A DNA stretch of 8,470 nt from Thermoplasmata archaeon (GCA_029858465.1 JAOUEZ010000046.1:1-8470), one strand, 5' to 3'. Numbered from the stretch's first letter, positions 1 to 7,297 are shown. Notes: generated by a model from the letters alone, not told the origin. Made by a program: numbers and translations.

Positions 1-1
1 G

Positions 2-907
2 CTGCTTTTCCTCGCTGCAGGAAGCGTGATACACGGAATCGGTACGCAGGACCTGAGGCGGATGGGCGGTCTCAGCAAGGCGATGAAGTTAACATCGTTA
101 ACCATGCTCGTCGGATCATTGTCCATTGCAGGCATACCGCCCTTCAGCGGTTTTTGGAGCAAGGACGAGGTGCTCGCGACAACCTTCCATGCCTATGAGA
201 ACAGCGCAGGCTACAACGATGTATTCTTGATGCTCTGGGTATTGGGAGTCGCAACCGCATTCATGACCGCTTTCTACATGTTCAGGATGTGGTTCATGGC
301 ATTCACCGGGAAGCAGAGGTCGGAAGGGCATGCCCACGAATCTCCGAGATCGATGACATATCCGCTCATCATTCTAGCGTCGCTCGCGGTCGGCTCAGGG
401 TTCCTGATGTTCATAGGCTCAGGTTTCTTCTCATTCGTGTCAGAATCAATCGCGGCGATTGGGCCTGGTGTTGCTGTAGAAGCAGTCGATCCGTTCCATG
501 CGGTGATTGAGATATTCGCAAGCCCGCTGACATACGCTTCGCTCATCGTGTCAATATTCGGGGTCACGACGGCCTATATGATCTATTATAAGGGCAGATG
601 GTCCGTCGCGAAGTTGGCCTCGGGATTGCCGGGCAAAATACAGCATCTGCTTGAGAACAGGTACTACATAAGCTGGTTCTACGACGCCTTCGCGTACAAC
701 ATCATCTATGGCATGTCGCTACTGGTAGACATATTCGACAGATATGTCATCGATGGAGCAATCAACGGGATCGCTTGGCTGAGCAGGAAGACCGGAGGCA
801 CATTGAGACGATCTCAGACCGGATACGTTCAGAACTACATCGCGGTGATACTGCTCGGCGCATGCGTTCTGCTTATTCTCTTGATGATACTGGGAGGTGG
901 AGGATAG
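2..907 (+). CDS. fpoL: Fpo/Nuo complex subunit L, C-terminal part (5' end outside window)
   Basis: This is the distal 301 residues of the L subunit of a complex-I-like proton-pumping dehydrogenase (F420H2 dehydrogenase or NADH-quinone oxidoreductase type), an integral membrane protein. The open frame runs in from the left edge, so the GTG at 26 is not the true start. The fragment opens with LLFLAAGSVIHG, the conserved helix with the antiporter histidine (fragment residue 11), followed by a D-x-R-x-MGGL stretch. SIAGIPPFSGFWSKDEVL follows, whose Lys-Asp pair (fragment residues 54-55) corresponds to the K-D pair of the L proton channel. Several hydrophobic segments come next, then the L-specific C-terminal region with ENRYYISWFYD and QTGYVQNYIAV, and a final membrane helix ending in four glycines. 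The gene stops at TAG 905-907, directly before fpoM. Family and subunit are secure. Fpo rather than Nuo is inferred from the probable archaeal host, since the input module is not in view. Confidence 0.93.
   Translation: MLFLAAGSVIHGIGTQDLRRMGGLSKAMKLTSLTMLVGSLSIAGIPPFSGFWSKDEVLATTFHAYENSAGYNDVFLMLWVLGVATAFMTAFYMFRMWFMAFTGKQRSEGHAHESPRSMTYPLIILASLAVGSGFLMFIGSGFFSFVSESIAAIGPGVAVEAVDPFHAVIEIFASPLTYASLIVSIFGVTTAYMIYYKGRWSVAKLASGLPGKIQHLLENRYYISWFYDAFAYNIIYGMSLLVDIFDRYVIDGAINGIAWLSRKTGGTLRRSQTGYVQNYIAVILLGACVLLILLMILGGGG
893..900 (+). promoter_or_regulatory. Strong ribosome binding site for fpoM inside fpoL
   Basis: GGAGGTGG lies within the last codons of fpoL, 7 bases before the ATG at 908. It is a near-perfect complement of the archaeal 16S rRNA 3' end. 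It fixes the fpoM start and suggests that ribosomes finishing fpoL restart at once on fpoM. It also explains the run of glycine codons at the fpoL C-terminus. Confidence 0.75.
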
Positions 908-2425
908 ATGTTCGAGGACATCCTCCAGGGAGTGCCGGTACTCAGCCTGCTGATACTCCTGCCCTTGATAGGCGCAATTCTGGTTTTCGCGTTTGGCAAA
1001 TCTCTGAAAATTGTCAGGATAATCAGCCTGATTTTCTCAGGGATACCGGTCGCGCTAGTTGTTATGATATTCTTCGCGTTTCAATGGGGAGGAGCGCTTC
1101 CGGATGGGGAGACATTCGCCGATCCCCAATTCTATGAATCATACAGTTGGATACCGAGTCTTGGAGTCTCGTATACCGTCGGGATAGACGGAATAAGTCT
1201 TCCGCTTCTCCTGATTACTCCTCTGCTCACTTTCCTGTCGATACTGTTCTCCTGGGATGTCAAGACAAGGCCAAAGGAATATTTCGGCCTGATCCTCATC
1301 ATGCAGGTCGGGATAACCGGCGTCTTCGTCCTTCTCGACTATTTCGTGTTCTACATTTTCTGGGAGATCGTCCTCATACCGATGTATTTCCTGATAGGCA
1401 TCTGGGGAGGGCCGAACAAGGATTATGCCGCCATCAAGTTCTTCATTTACACTCATGTGGCGAGCTTGGTCATGCTCCTCGCAATCATGGCGCTGTATTT
1501 CCAGGCCGGAGCGACCTCTTTCGACATGATCGAGCTCGGACATGTCGCACCCGGGTTCAGCACGGCATTCCAGGTCATAGCTTTCGGGGCGTTTCTGTTC
1601 GGCTTCGGCGTCAAGATGCCAATGGTGCCCTTCCATACTTGGCTTCCTGATGCGCACGTCGAGGCCCCGACGGCGGGAAGCGTCCTGCTTGCAGGATTAC
1701 TGCTTAAGATGGGGGGCTACGGACTCATAAGGGTCGCAATACCGACTCTGCCACAGGGTGCGACGACTCTCGCGCCGTTGATGGCAGTGATTGGAATCGT
1801 GAGCATACTCTATGCCGCCGTCGTCTGTCTGGCCCAGAAGGATCTCAAGAAAATGGTCGCATACTCGTCTGTGAGCCATATGGGTTTCGTGATGGTGGGA
1901 TTCGCAACTCTCGGCTCCGTCGGAATAGTCGCTGGCGTCTTCCAGATGTTCGCCCATGGGCTTGTCACGGCAGTATTATTCATGTCCTGCGGAGTGGTTC
2001 AGCATCATTGCGGTACGAGGATCATCCAAGAACTCGGCGGCATTTCCAAAATGATGCCCGTCCTCACTGCTCTCATGACTGCCGGCTTTCTAGCGTCTCT
2101 GGGACTGCCCGGTCTGGTCAGTTTTGCCGCGGAGTTCCTGATATTCTATTCGATATTCGTCACCTATGGACTTTGGTTGTTCCTGCCGATATTGAGCGTC
2201 GCAATAACCGCGGGATATTATCTCTGGGCGCTGCAGAGATCGATGTTCGGTCCATTGAACAATAAAATTGATGCGCCCAAAATTCACGATGCTAACTGGT
2301 ACGAGTCTGTCCCCATGGGCATTCTAATCGCATTGATTGCACTCTTCGGCATATTGCCCGCAATAATACTGAGCAGGATCGGGGACGCGGTAGACATAGT
2401 CCTTCGCGGTCTGGGGGTGGGCTGA
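908..2425 (+). CDS. fpoM: Fpo/Nuo complex subunit M (proton-pumping antiporter-like subunit)
   Basis: This 505-residue polytopic membrane protein matches the usual M-subunit length and shows about 14 hydrophobic segments. The key proton-path residues are all present: Glu153 in FWEIVLIPMY, Lys236 in GFGVKMPMVPFHTWLPDAH, Lys267 in LLLKMGGYGLIR, and the M-specific Glu409 in SFAAEFLIF, where L and N carry lysine. These correspond to E144, K234, K265 and E407 of the E. coli M subunit. The KDLKKMVAYSSVSHMGFV motif (residues 311-328) is also typical. Translation starts at ATG 908, with no gap after the fpoL stop and a strong ribosome binding site. In the complex this subunit sits between L and N and moves protons in response to redox-driven changes. 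No missing residues or breaks are seen. Confidence 0.96.
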   Translation: MFEDILQGVPVLSLLILLPLIGAILVFAFGKSLKIVRIISLIFSGIPVALVVMIFFAFQWGGALPDGETFADPQFYESYSWIPSLGVSYTVGIDGISLPLLLITPLLTFLSILFSWDVKTRPKEYFGLILIMQVGITGVFVLLDYFVFYIFWEIVLIPMYFLIGIWGGPNKDYAAIKFFIYTHVASLVMLLAIMALYFQAGATSFDMIELGHVAPGFSTAFQVIAFGAFLFGFGVKMPMVPFHTWLPDAHVEAPTAGSVLLAGLLLKMGGYGLIRVAIPTLPQGATTLAPLMAVIGIVSILYAAVVCLAQKDLKKMVAYSSVSHMGFVMVGFATLGSVGIVAGVFQMFAHGLVTAVLFMSCGVVQHHCGTRIIQELGGISKMMPVLTALMTAGFLASLGLPGLVSFAAEFLIFYSIFVTYGLWLFLPILSVAITAGYYLWALQRSMFGPLNNKIDAPKIHDANWYESVPMGILIALIALFGILPAIILSRIGDAVDIVLRGLGVG

Positions 2426-3928
2426 TTGACCACAACGGCTGAGTATTTCGCAGTCATGAGTCCGCAGATAATCCTGCTGATATTCGCGCTCATCTGCCCC
2501 GCGCTCGACCTCTGGCTCAAGATGCGCAAGGGGATCGCCTATTGGACCCTGATCGGGCTCGCCGCAGTCGGGATAATTGAGACGCTCGCGCTTATACCCG
2601 AGACAAGATCCCTCGTCTCATTCCTGTTCTGGACCGACCCACCGACCACCGAGGTCTTCCAAATTAGCGCATTCTCGCAGCTGTTCACAATAGTTTTCAT
2701 CTTTGTCGGAGGGCTCGTCGCGTATGCATCTCCTCCATACATCAGGAAGGAGAAGCATCACGGTGAGTATTATGCGCTTCTTTTAATCGCGGTCACAGGA
2801 ATGTCATTTGTTGCTTCCGCGGCTGACCTTATCGTGATATTCGTCGGTCTGGAAATCGCGAGCATTTCCAGTTATGCGCTGACAGGTTTCCAGAAATCGG
2901 TCAAGAGATCCACCGAGGCCGCGATGAAATACTTCATTGTCGGGGGATTCTCCTCCGCGATAACGCTCTTTGGCATATCGCTCGTGTATGGAGCCGGAGG
3001 AAGCTCCAATCTCGCCCAGCTCGGCACATTGGTGACCGTCGGCGGCGCTCTCGAACCGATAGTAATCCTCGGCATAGGCATGCTGATCGTGGGCCTTGGA
3101 TTCAAGATAGCCGCCGTGCCGTTCCATATGTGGGCTCCCGATGTATACGAGGGCGCGCCCACAACGATAACCGCTCTATTGGCCGCGGGCTCGAAGAAAA
3201 TGGGCGTCGCGGCATTTTTCAAACTATTCCTTGTAGCATTGCTGGCAGTCAAAGCCGATTGGGATGTAGTGATCAGCATCGTCGCGGTGCTTACGATGAC
3301 CGTCGGCAACTTAGTAGCGATCCAACAGGAGAGCGTCAAAAGGATGCTGGCTTACTCGAGCATTGCGCAGGCGGGCTACATCTTGATCGCGATCCCTGTG
3401 GCGACCGATTACGCCGTCGCCGGTGGCATTTTACATGTAATAACTCACGCCGCCATGAAGTCCGGCGCATTCTTTGTGATAGTCGCGCTTACCGTTGTCG
3501 GCCTCGGAGAGACGATGAAAGATTTCACAGGGCTGAACAAGCGCTCCCCGTTCCTCGCCTTCTCGATGGCCATCTTCGTACTGTCATTGGCAGGGATCCC
3601 TCCTCTCGCCGGGTTCTATAGCAAGTTCGTGCTGTTCTCATCGGCGGTATTCGAGGCATCGGGGGCGTATTCATGGCTCATTTGGCTCGCCGTCGCAGGC
3701 ATACTCAACAGCGCATTGAGCCTGTTCTATTATGCGAGAATCATCAAATCGATGTATGTCGACAAAGGAGAAAGCACGGAAAGATTGCCTGTGCCGATGT
3801 CGATCAAGATAGTCATTGCAATTGCTTTAATCGCGACGATAGTGATCGGTATATACCCCGAGCCATTCTTGAGCGCCTCTCTCGGAGCGGCGGAGGCACT
3901 GAACAACCTGCTGCCAATCGGGCTATAA
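2426..3928 (+). CDS. fpoN: Fpo/Nuo complex subunit N (proton-pumping antiporter-like subunit)
   Basis: This 500-residue membrane protein is the third antiporter-like subunit, placed next to the small membrane subunits in the assembled complex. Diagnostic motifs are Glu143 in VGLEIASISSYAL, Lys227 in GFKIAAVPFHMWAPDVYEGAP, Lys257/258 in AAGSKKMGVAAFFK, SVKRMLAYSSIAQAGYI (303-319), and Lys400 in AGIPPLAGFYSKFVLF. These match E133, K217, K247 and K395 of the E. coli N subunit. The start is TTG 2426, immediately after the fpoM TGA, with a G-rich GGGGGTGG upstream as ribosome binding site. An internal ATG at 2456 would remove 10 residues and is the alternative. As in most complex-I operons, N closes the L-M-N series. 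It ends with TAA at 3926-3928. Confidence 0.96.
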   Translation: MTTTAEYFAVMSPQIILLIFALICPALDLWLKMRKGIAYWTLIGLAAVGIIETLALIPETRSLVSFLFWTDPPTTEVFQISAFSQLFTIVFIFVGGLVAYASPPYIRKEKHHGEYYALLLIAVTGMSFVASAADLIVIFVGLEIASISSYALTGFQKSVKRSTEAAMKYFIVGGFSSAITLFGISLVYGAGGSSNLAQLGTLVTVGGALEPIVILGIGMLIVGLGFKIAAVPFHMWAPDVYEGAPTTITALLAAGSKKMGVAAFFKLFLVALLAVKADWDVVISIVAVLTMTVGNLVAIQQESVKRMLAYSSIAQAGYILIAIPVATDYAVAGGILHVITHAAMKSGAFFVIVALTVVGLGETMKDFTGLNKRSPFLAFSMAIFVLSLAGIPPLAGFYSKFVLFSSAVFEASGAYSWLIWLAVAGILNSALSLFYYARIIKSMYVDKGESTERLPVPMSIKIVIAIALIATIVIGIYPEPFLSASLGAAEALNNLLPIGL

Positions 3929-3987
3929 AAAGAACATAGTTATGCAGGCTTACCAGTAATCCGAAATTTGGTCCATTAGGCTCGCGA

Positions 3988-4024
3988 CTTTTAAGTGGCT
4001 TCATAGGGTAGAATTAAGTATAAA
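3988..4024 (+). promoter_or_regulatory. Candidate promoter(s) with two TATA-like boxes before the prenyl synthase
   Basis: The 96-base gap after fpoN contains CTTTTAAGT (3988-3996) and AATTAAGTATAAA (4012-4024). Both carry TTAAGT, 23 bases apart. The first box is placed for transcription to start a few bases before ATG 4025. The second is placed for a start close to the in-frame ATG 4046. This suggests the isoprenoid genes have their own promoter, although read-through from fpoN remains possible because no T-rich terminator is visible in the gap. The call rests on base composition and spacing only. Confidence 0.4.
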
Positions 4025-5017
4025 ATGTCTCATAATGAGGCCTACATGGGCACTAAATCCTGGGACCTCGGTATCAACGAGGAGCTCGAAAAGGTGGAAA
4101 GGAGGATGAAAGAACTTGTGTCCTCCTCTCAGCGTCTGCTAACAGATATTTCGCTCCACGTCATCGACGCGGGAGGAAAGAGGCTCAGACCCACTCTCTC
4201 GATCCTCTCGCATCATGCGCTTCACGGGAACGATCTCGTAAGATTAATCGATATCTCAGCTGCGATGGAGCTGATACATTCCGCGACGCTCGTGCACGAC
4301 GATATTAACGATGGAGCGGAGATGAGACGCGGAAAAAAGGCCGCTTATAGAAAATATGGCCTCCACGAGGCGATTGTCACCGGTGATTTCCTATTCGCCA
4401 GGGCGTTCTATATCGGCGGAACTTTCGGAAAAAAAATAGTCGAACTCGTTGCGGAATCGACGACGCACGTGGCTGAAGGAGAAATGATGCAGTATGCCCA
4501 CAGGAAAGATCCAAAGCTATCTGTGGACCAATACCTCAAGATCATCGAGGGGAAGACGGCATATCCCATACGTACCGCCGCTCAGCTTGGAGTCTGCCTG
4601 GCCGAGGGTAGTTCGGAGGACTTAAGGAATTTCGGGGAATACGGCCTGAACCTCGGAATAGCGTTCCAGATTGTGGATGACATCCTTGACATCAACGGAA
4701 ACGAACAGAACCTTGGAAAGATGATCGGTTCCGACTTGAGGGAGGGAAACCTCACGCTTCCTGTGATACTTGCCAGGGATCACGACAAGGAGATCGGGAA
4801 GCACATAAGGGAATTCATGAAGGATGAAAAGCCAGATGAGAAGAAGATCACGGACTGTCTCGAGATGGTGCGCAAGAGTGGAGCGATAAAGAACTCTCTC
4901 GAAATAGCAAAAGGCTACGCAGAGGGGGCGAAGGAATACATCGAACATGTATCCGCATCAAAGTATCATGAAAGACTGATGGAGCTCACCGAGCTCGTGA
5001 TAAATCGAGCGACTTAG
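4025..5017 (+). CDS. trans-Polyprenyl diphosphate synthase (GGPP synthase or longer-chain type)
   Basis: This 330-residue class I trans-isoprenyl diphosphate synthase condenses isopentenyl diphosphate onto an allylic diphosphate to build linear prenyl chains in the cytosol. It shows GGKRLRP (50-56), the first Asp-rich motif DDIND (92-96) with the following arginines in MRRGK, and the second Asp-rich motif DDILD (218-222) in FQIVDDILDINGN. The expected lysine follows in GKTAYP (176-181), and length fits the family. The residues 5 and 4 positions before the first motif are Ala87 and Thr88, both small, whereas short-chain enzymes often carry bulky residues there. The product may therefore be C20 or longer. 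The start is ATG 4025. An in-frame ATG at 4046 with GAGG at 4037-4040 is an alternative giving 323 residues. The reductase gene follows 20 bases downstream. The fold is secure but the chain length is not. Confidence 0.92.
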   Translation: MSHNEAYMGTKSWDLGINEELEKVERRMKELVSSSQRLLTDISLHVIDAGGKRLRPTLSILSHHALHGNDLVRLIDISAAMELIHSATLVHDDINDGAEMRRGKKAAYRKYGLHEAIVTGDFLFARAFYIGGTFGKKIVELVAESTTHVAEGEMMQYAHRKDPKLSVDQYLKIIEGKTAYPIRTAAQLGVCLAEGSSEDLRNFGEYGLNLGIAFQIVDDILDINGNEQNLGKMIGSDLREGNLTLPVILARDHDKEIGKHIREFMKDEKPDEKKITDCLEMVRKSGAIKNSLEIAKGYAEGAKEYIEHVSASKYHERLMELTELVINRAT

Positions 5018-5037
5018 TCTTCGCAGGAGCGGGGACA

Positions 5038-6123
5038 TTGAAAGTCGATGTTCTTGTTATAGGAGCCGGCCCTGCTGGCAGTTCCACCGCCAGAGAGATT
5101 GCCGAGAGCGGTTTCTCCGTACTCGCTATTGACAGAAGGAAGGAGATCGGATTTCCTGTGCAATGCGGAGAGTTCCTCCCGACCCCGGATGAGCTCAGAA
5201 GAATACTGCCGCGAAGCGAGGATTACGGGGACCTTTTCGAGATAGAACCAAGGCTCGTCGAACGAGAGACATCTTTGATTGAACTGTACGGGCCTTTTGG
5301 GATAAGATACGACATGGAGTTCAGCGGGCTCACTCTCAACCGGAGAGAATTTGATAAAAGCCTGTGGGGCAGGGCGGAGAAGACAGGGGCGACACTAGAG
5401 AAGGAAACCGAGTTCTTCGAATTGAAGAGCGACAGGGTCGCAATGACTTCAGCAGGAGATATCGAATTCGATTATATCGTCGGTGCCGACGGACCGCTGT
5501 CAAGAGTGAGAAAATGCCTCTCGCTGAGCGAACCTTCGGCCATGAGCCAGGCCGTCACAGGGCAGGCCAGGGGAGACTTCGGGGAAAATGTCAGGATGTA
5601 TTTCGGCTCGATAGCTCCGGGAGGATATGCATGGGTGATTCCAAAGAGAGCTTCTGCAAATGTCGGCCTTGGTACCCAGAAGGAGTTCTGCAAGGAGCCG
5701 CTGTCCGATCTGATCAAAAGGTTTGCAGAAGGATTCGAGATGAATATCGAAGAGTTCGCGTACGGGCAGGTGCCCATATCAGGACCTATAAAGCGGACAG
5801 TGTCGGGCAATGCGCTGCTTGTGGGAGATGCCGCAGGTCAGGTGATGGCGACCAACGGTGGAGGCATACCGATAGCAATGATCTGTGGAAGAATCGCCGG
5901 ACGCTGCATTGCAAATGTCCTGAGAGGAAAAGGCAGGATATCGGATTATGATACGGAATGGAAGAGGCAGATATTATCGCCGCTCAAGAACGCCGCAAGG
6001 ACGAAGGCGATCGCCGATTACTTCTTCGCGACGAATCGCAGATTGAAATTCGCCATGAAAACACTGGGATTGAACGGCCTTGAGAGGGCCATCCTGTGCA
6101 AGAGAGTGTTCTACCTGTTCTGA
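5038..6123 (+). CDS. Geranylgeranyl reductase family FAD-dependent oxidoreductase
   Basis: This 361-residue flavoprotein is of the archaeal geranylgeranyl reductase family, which saturates double bonds in isoprenoid chains of membrane lipids, or in some members of quinone-type side chains. It shows the N-terminal dinucleotide-binding GAGPAG (9-14), and FPVQCGE with the family cysteine at 43. GADGPLSR follows (149-156), then P-x-x-YAWVIP (194-202), the family substrate-pocket motif, and GDAAGQVMATNGGGIP (263-278), the second FAD-binding segment. The translation start is TTG 5038, supported by AGGAG at 5025-5029. It lies 20 bases after the prenyl synthase stop and is very likely co-transcribed with it. 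The default role would be digeranylgeranylglycerophospholipid reductase, giving saturated archaeal ether lipids. Reduction of an electron-carrier side chain is the alternative raised by the neighbourhood. The gene ends at TGA 6121-6123, one base from the convergent nob1 stop. Confidence 0.88.
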   Translation: MKVDVLVIGAGPAGSSTAREIAESGFSVLAIDRRKEIGFPVQCGEFLPTPDELRRILPRSEDYGDLFEIEPRLVERETSLIELYGPFGIRYDMEFSGLTLNRREFDKSLWGRAEKTGATLEKETEFFELKSDRVAMTSAGDIEFDYIVGADGPLSRVRKCLSLSEPSAMSQAVTGQARGDFGENVRMYFGSIAPGGYAWVIPKRASANVGLGTQKEFCKEPLSDLIKRFAEGFEMNIEEFAYGQVPISGPIKRTVSGNALLVGDAAGQVMATNGGGIPIAMICGRIAGRCIANVLRGKGRISDYDTEWKRQILSPLKNAARTKAIADYFFATNRRLKFAMKTLGLNGLERAILCKRVFYLF

Positions 6124-6124
6124 G

Positions 6125-6607
6125 CTATATGTCTTCGCTCTTGTATCTTTTGGGCAGAAGCTCCTTACCGCAAATAATGCATTCTCCCATGTCGCGATCG
6201 TATTCTTTGCCGCAGCCTCTGCAGACGTATTTCCAATAATAGATTTTCTTGATGCCTCTCGTTTCCATGGGAATGCACTTGAGACCCAAGATCTTCGCCG
6301 TGTTTCCTATTGAGTAATCGTCTGATATGAGAGGTACGGATTTTTCGAGAGCGAGAGCAATCACATCGATATCAGTCGGGGACAATCTGTCAATATCTCC
6401 GGTTTTTTCTGCGAATTGCTTGACCTTCTCAACGCTATCTTTTCCGGGGGCTTCGACAAATATTCTGACACCTACGAGCAAGCGAACCCGGTCGTTCAAA
6501 CCCCATGCCATAAGCTCGTCGAGCACTCCCTGGGGGACGATTATCTCAAAATCCACAGGGAAATCTTTGGCGTTGAATAATGCGGTGGTATCAAGCACGT
6601 GCAGCAC
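6125..6607 (-). CDS. nob1: Nob1 endoribonuclease (PIN domain plus zinc ribbon), 16S rRNA 3'-end maturation
   Basis: This is a 160-residue archaeal Nob1, the endonuclease that trims the 3' end of pre-16S rRNA in late small-subunit assembly. The PIN domain (about 1-115) shows the acidic catalytic set: Asp6 in LDTTALF, Glu31 in LDELMAWG, the acidic cluster in LSPTDIDVIALALE (Asp79, Asp81), and Asp96/Asp97 in LISDDYSIGNTA. A zinc ribbon follows, with Cys129-x-x-Cys132 in YVCRGCGKEY and Cys143-x-x-Cys146 in ECIICGKEL. The GTG at 6607 is preferred as start because GGAGTGA (6613-6619) lies 5 bases upstream. A GTG at 6616 would add three residues and overlap the thiI stop as GTGA. The ribosome binding site covers the thiI stop codon, so the two genes appear translationally coupled. 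The gene stops with TAG one base from the reductase stop. Identification is firm. Confidence 0.93.
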   Translation of the reverse strand: MLHVLDTTALFNAKDFPVDFEIIVPQGVLDELMAWGLNDRVRLLVGVRIFVEAPGKDSVEKVKQFAEKTGDIDRLSPTDIDVIALALEKSVPLISDDYSIGNTAKILGLKCIPMETRGIKKIYYWKYVCRGCGKEYDRDMGECIICGKELLPKRYKSEDI

Positions 6608-6612
6608 TGCAA

Positions 6613-6619
6613 TCACTCC
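6613..6619 (-). promoter_or_regulatory. nob1 ribosome binding site overlapping the thiI stop codon
   Basis: On the minus strand, GGAGTGA precedes GTG 6607 by 5 bases and contains the TGA stop of the thiI-like gene. This decides between the two GTG starts for nob1, because the GTG at 6616 lies inside the motif itself. Confidence 0.55.
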
Positions 6620-7266
6620 TCATTTCCTTGATCGATTTTCATTTCCTGAACGGTCTTGAACAGATCCTCAGCTATCTTGCCAATCCCCAGCTTATCTTCT
6701 TCGATGAGGACATCCTGCAGAACCGCCTTTATCGCTGGTCTTGGCGGGACGAATATACATTCTGGCGATTCTCTGGTAGACATCTCGAACGTACCGATGT
6801 CCTCAGCTATTCTGACAATCTCGACCTTATCCAAACCGATTAGGGGCCGCACAATCGGTATTGACGCAGCTTGCTCGATAACGCCAATATTCTGGAGTGT
6901 CTGAGATGCAACCTGTCCGAGCGAATCGCCCATGATTATAGCGCTGCCCCCGGTTCTCTCGCAGAGCTTCTCCGCCACCCTTAACATCATGCGCTTGCAG
7001 AGCACGCAGGTCAGTCTCGGGGAGGCCGAGCCATAGAACCTTGAAAGAGCCCTTGTATGCTCGAAAAAGTACAACGGAATTTCCTGACCGAGCTCCTTTG
7101 ACAAGCATTTGACGATCGAGGATATTTTCTTGATATGCATATCGCCGCCCTTCGGATTGACGAAACCGGAGATGGCAACGAGCCTGACCCCCTGTTTTCC
7201 CATTAGATATCCTGCCACCGGGGAGTCTATTCCTCCAGATATCAGCAATACCATGATTGGAGACAT
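6613..7266 (-). CDS. thiI: ThiI-like PP-loop sulfurtransferase without THUMP domain
   Basis: This 217-residue protein (from ATG 7266) matches the adenylation and sulfur-transfer domain of ThiI, which makes 4-thiouridine in tRNA and in some lineages the thiazole of thiamine. The PP-loop SGGIDSPVAGYLM (10-22) binds ATP. CVLCKRMM holds a CxxC pair at Cys87 and Cys90. GDSLGQVASQT (113-123) is the ThiI signature, and STRESPECIFVPPRP (163-177) brings a further cysteine at 170. Three such cysteines match archaeal ThiI proteins reported to hold an Fe-S cluster. The N-terminal ferredoxin-like and THUMP domains that bind tRNA are absent, and there is no rhodanese domain. The 105 bases to the next gene leave no room for them. 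An in-frame TTG at 7341 would add 25 non-conserved residues. ATG 7254 is another possible start. The gene is coupled to nob1. Confidence 0.87.
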   Translation of the reverse strand: MSPIMVLLISGGIDSPVAGYLMGKQGVRLVAISGFVNPKGGDMHIKKISSIVKCLSKELGQEIPLYFFEHTRALSRFYGSASPRLTCVLCKRMMLRVAEKLCERTGGSAIIMGDSLGQVASQTLQNIGVIEQAASIPIVRPLIGLDKVEIVRIAEDIGTFEMSTRESPECIFVPPRPAIKAVLQDVLIEEDKLGIGKIAEDLFKTVQEMKIDQGNEE

Positions 7267-7278
7267 ATAAGGGTCAAC

Positions 7279-7294
7279 CTGTGGTAATCCACAG
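7279..7294. repeat. Palindrome CTGTGG-TAAT-CCACAG upstream of thiI
   Basis: A perfect inverted repeat with 6-base arms and a 4-base spacer lies 12 bases upstream of the ATG at 7266. It falls between an AT-rich candidate TATA box (7298-7307) and the expected transcription start near 7276, the usual position for a repressor operator in archaea. In RNA it could instead form a short hairpin. Chance occurrence is possible. Confidence 0.45.
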
Positions 7295-7297
7295 CTG

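Noticed and set aside
26..907. GTG at 26 as the start of the subunit L gene
   Set aside because: The frame is open to the left edge, and the preceding codons encode the conserved LLFLAAGS part of the helix. The gene is cut by the window rather than starting here.
1139..1657. Long antisense frames across fpoL-fpoM-fpoN
   Set aside because: These are shadows created by the codon bias of conserved membrane-protein genes on the plus strand. They have low-complexity charged translations and no start signals.
3929..4024. Terminator or small RNA gene between fpoN and the prenyl synthase
   Set aside because: There is no T-run, strong hairpin or RNA-gene pattern in these 96 bases. Only TATA-like boxes stand out.
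5364..5951. 195-residue plus-strand frame inside the reductase gene
   Set aside because: It lies entirely within the reductase gene in another frame, is rich in arginine and cysteine, and has no recognisable domain, whereas the reductase frame carries all family motifs.
905..6127. General recoding of TAG as pyrrolysine
   Set aside because: Three genes with complete, normally sized C-termini end in TAG: subunit L, the prenyl synthase and nob1. Read-through of the synthase stop adds only seven residues before TGA. A specific read-through event at the L-M junction cannot be excluded.
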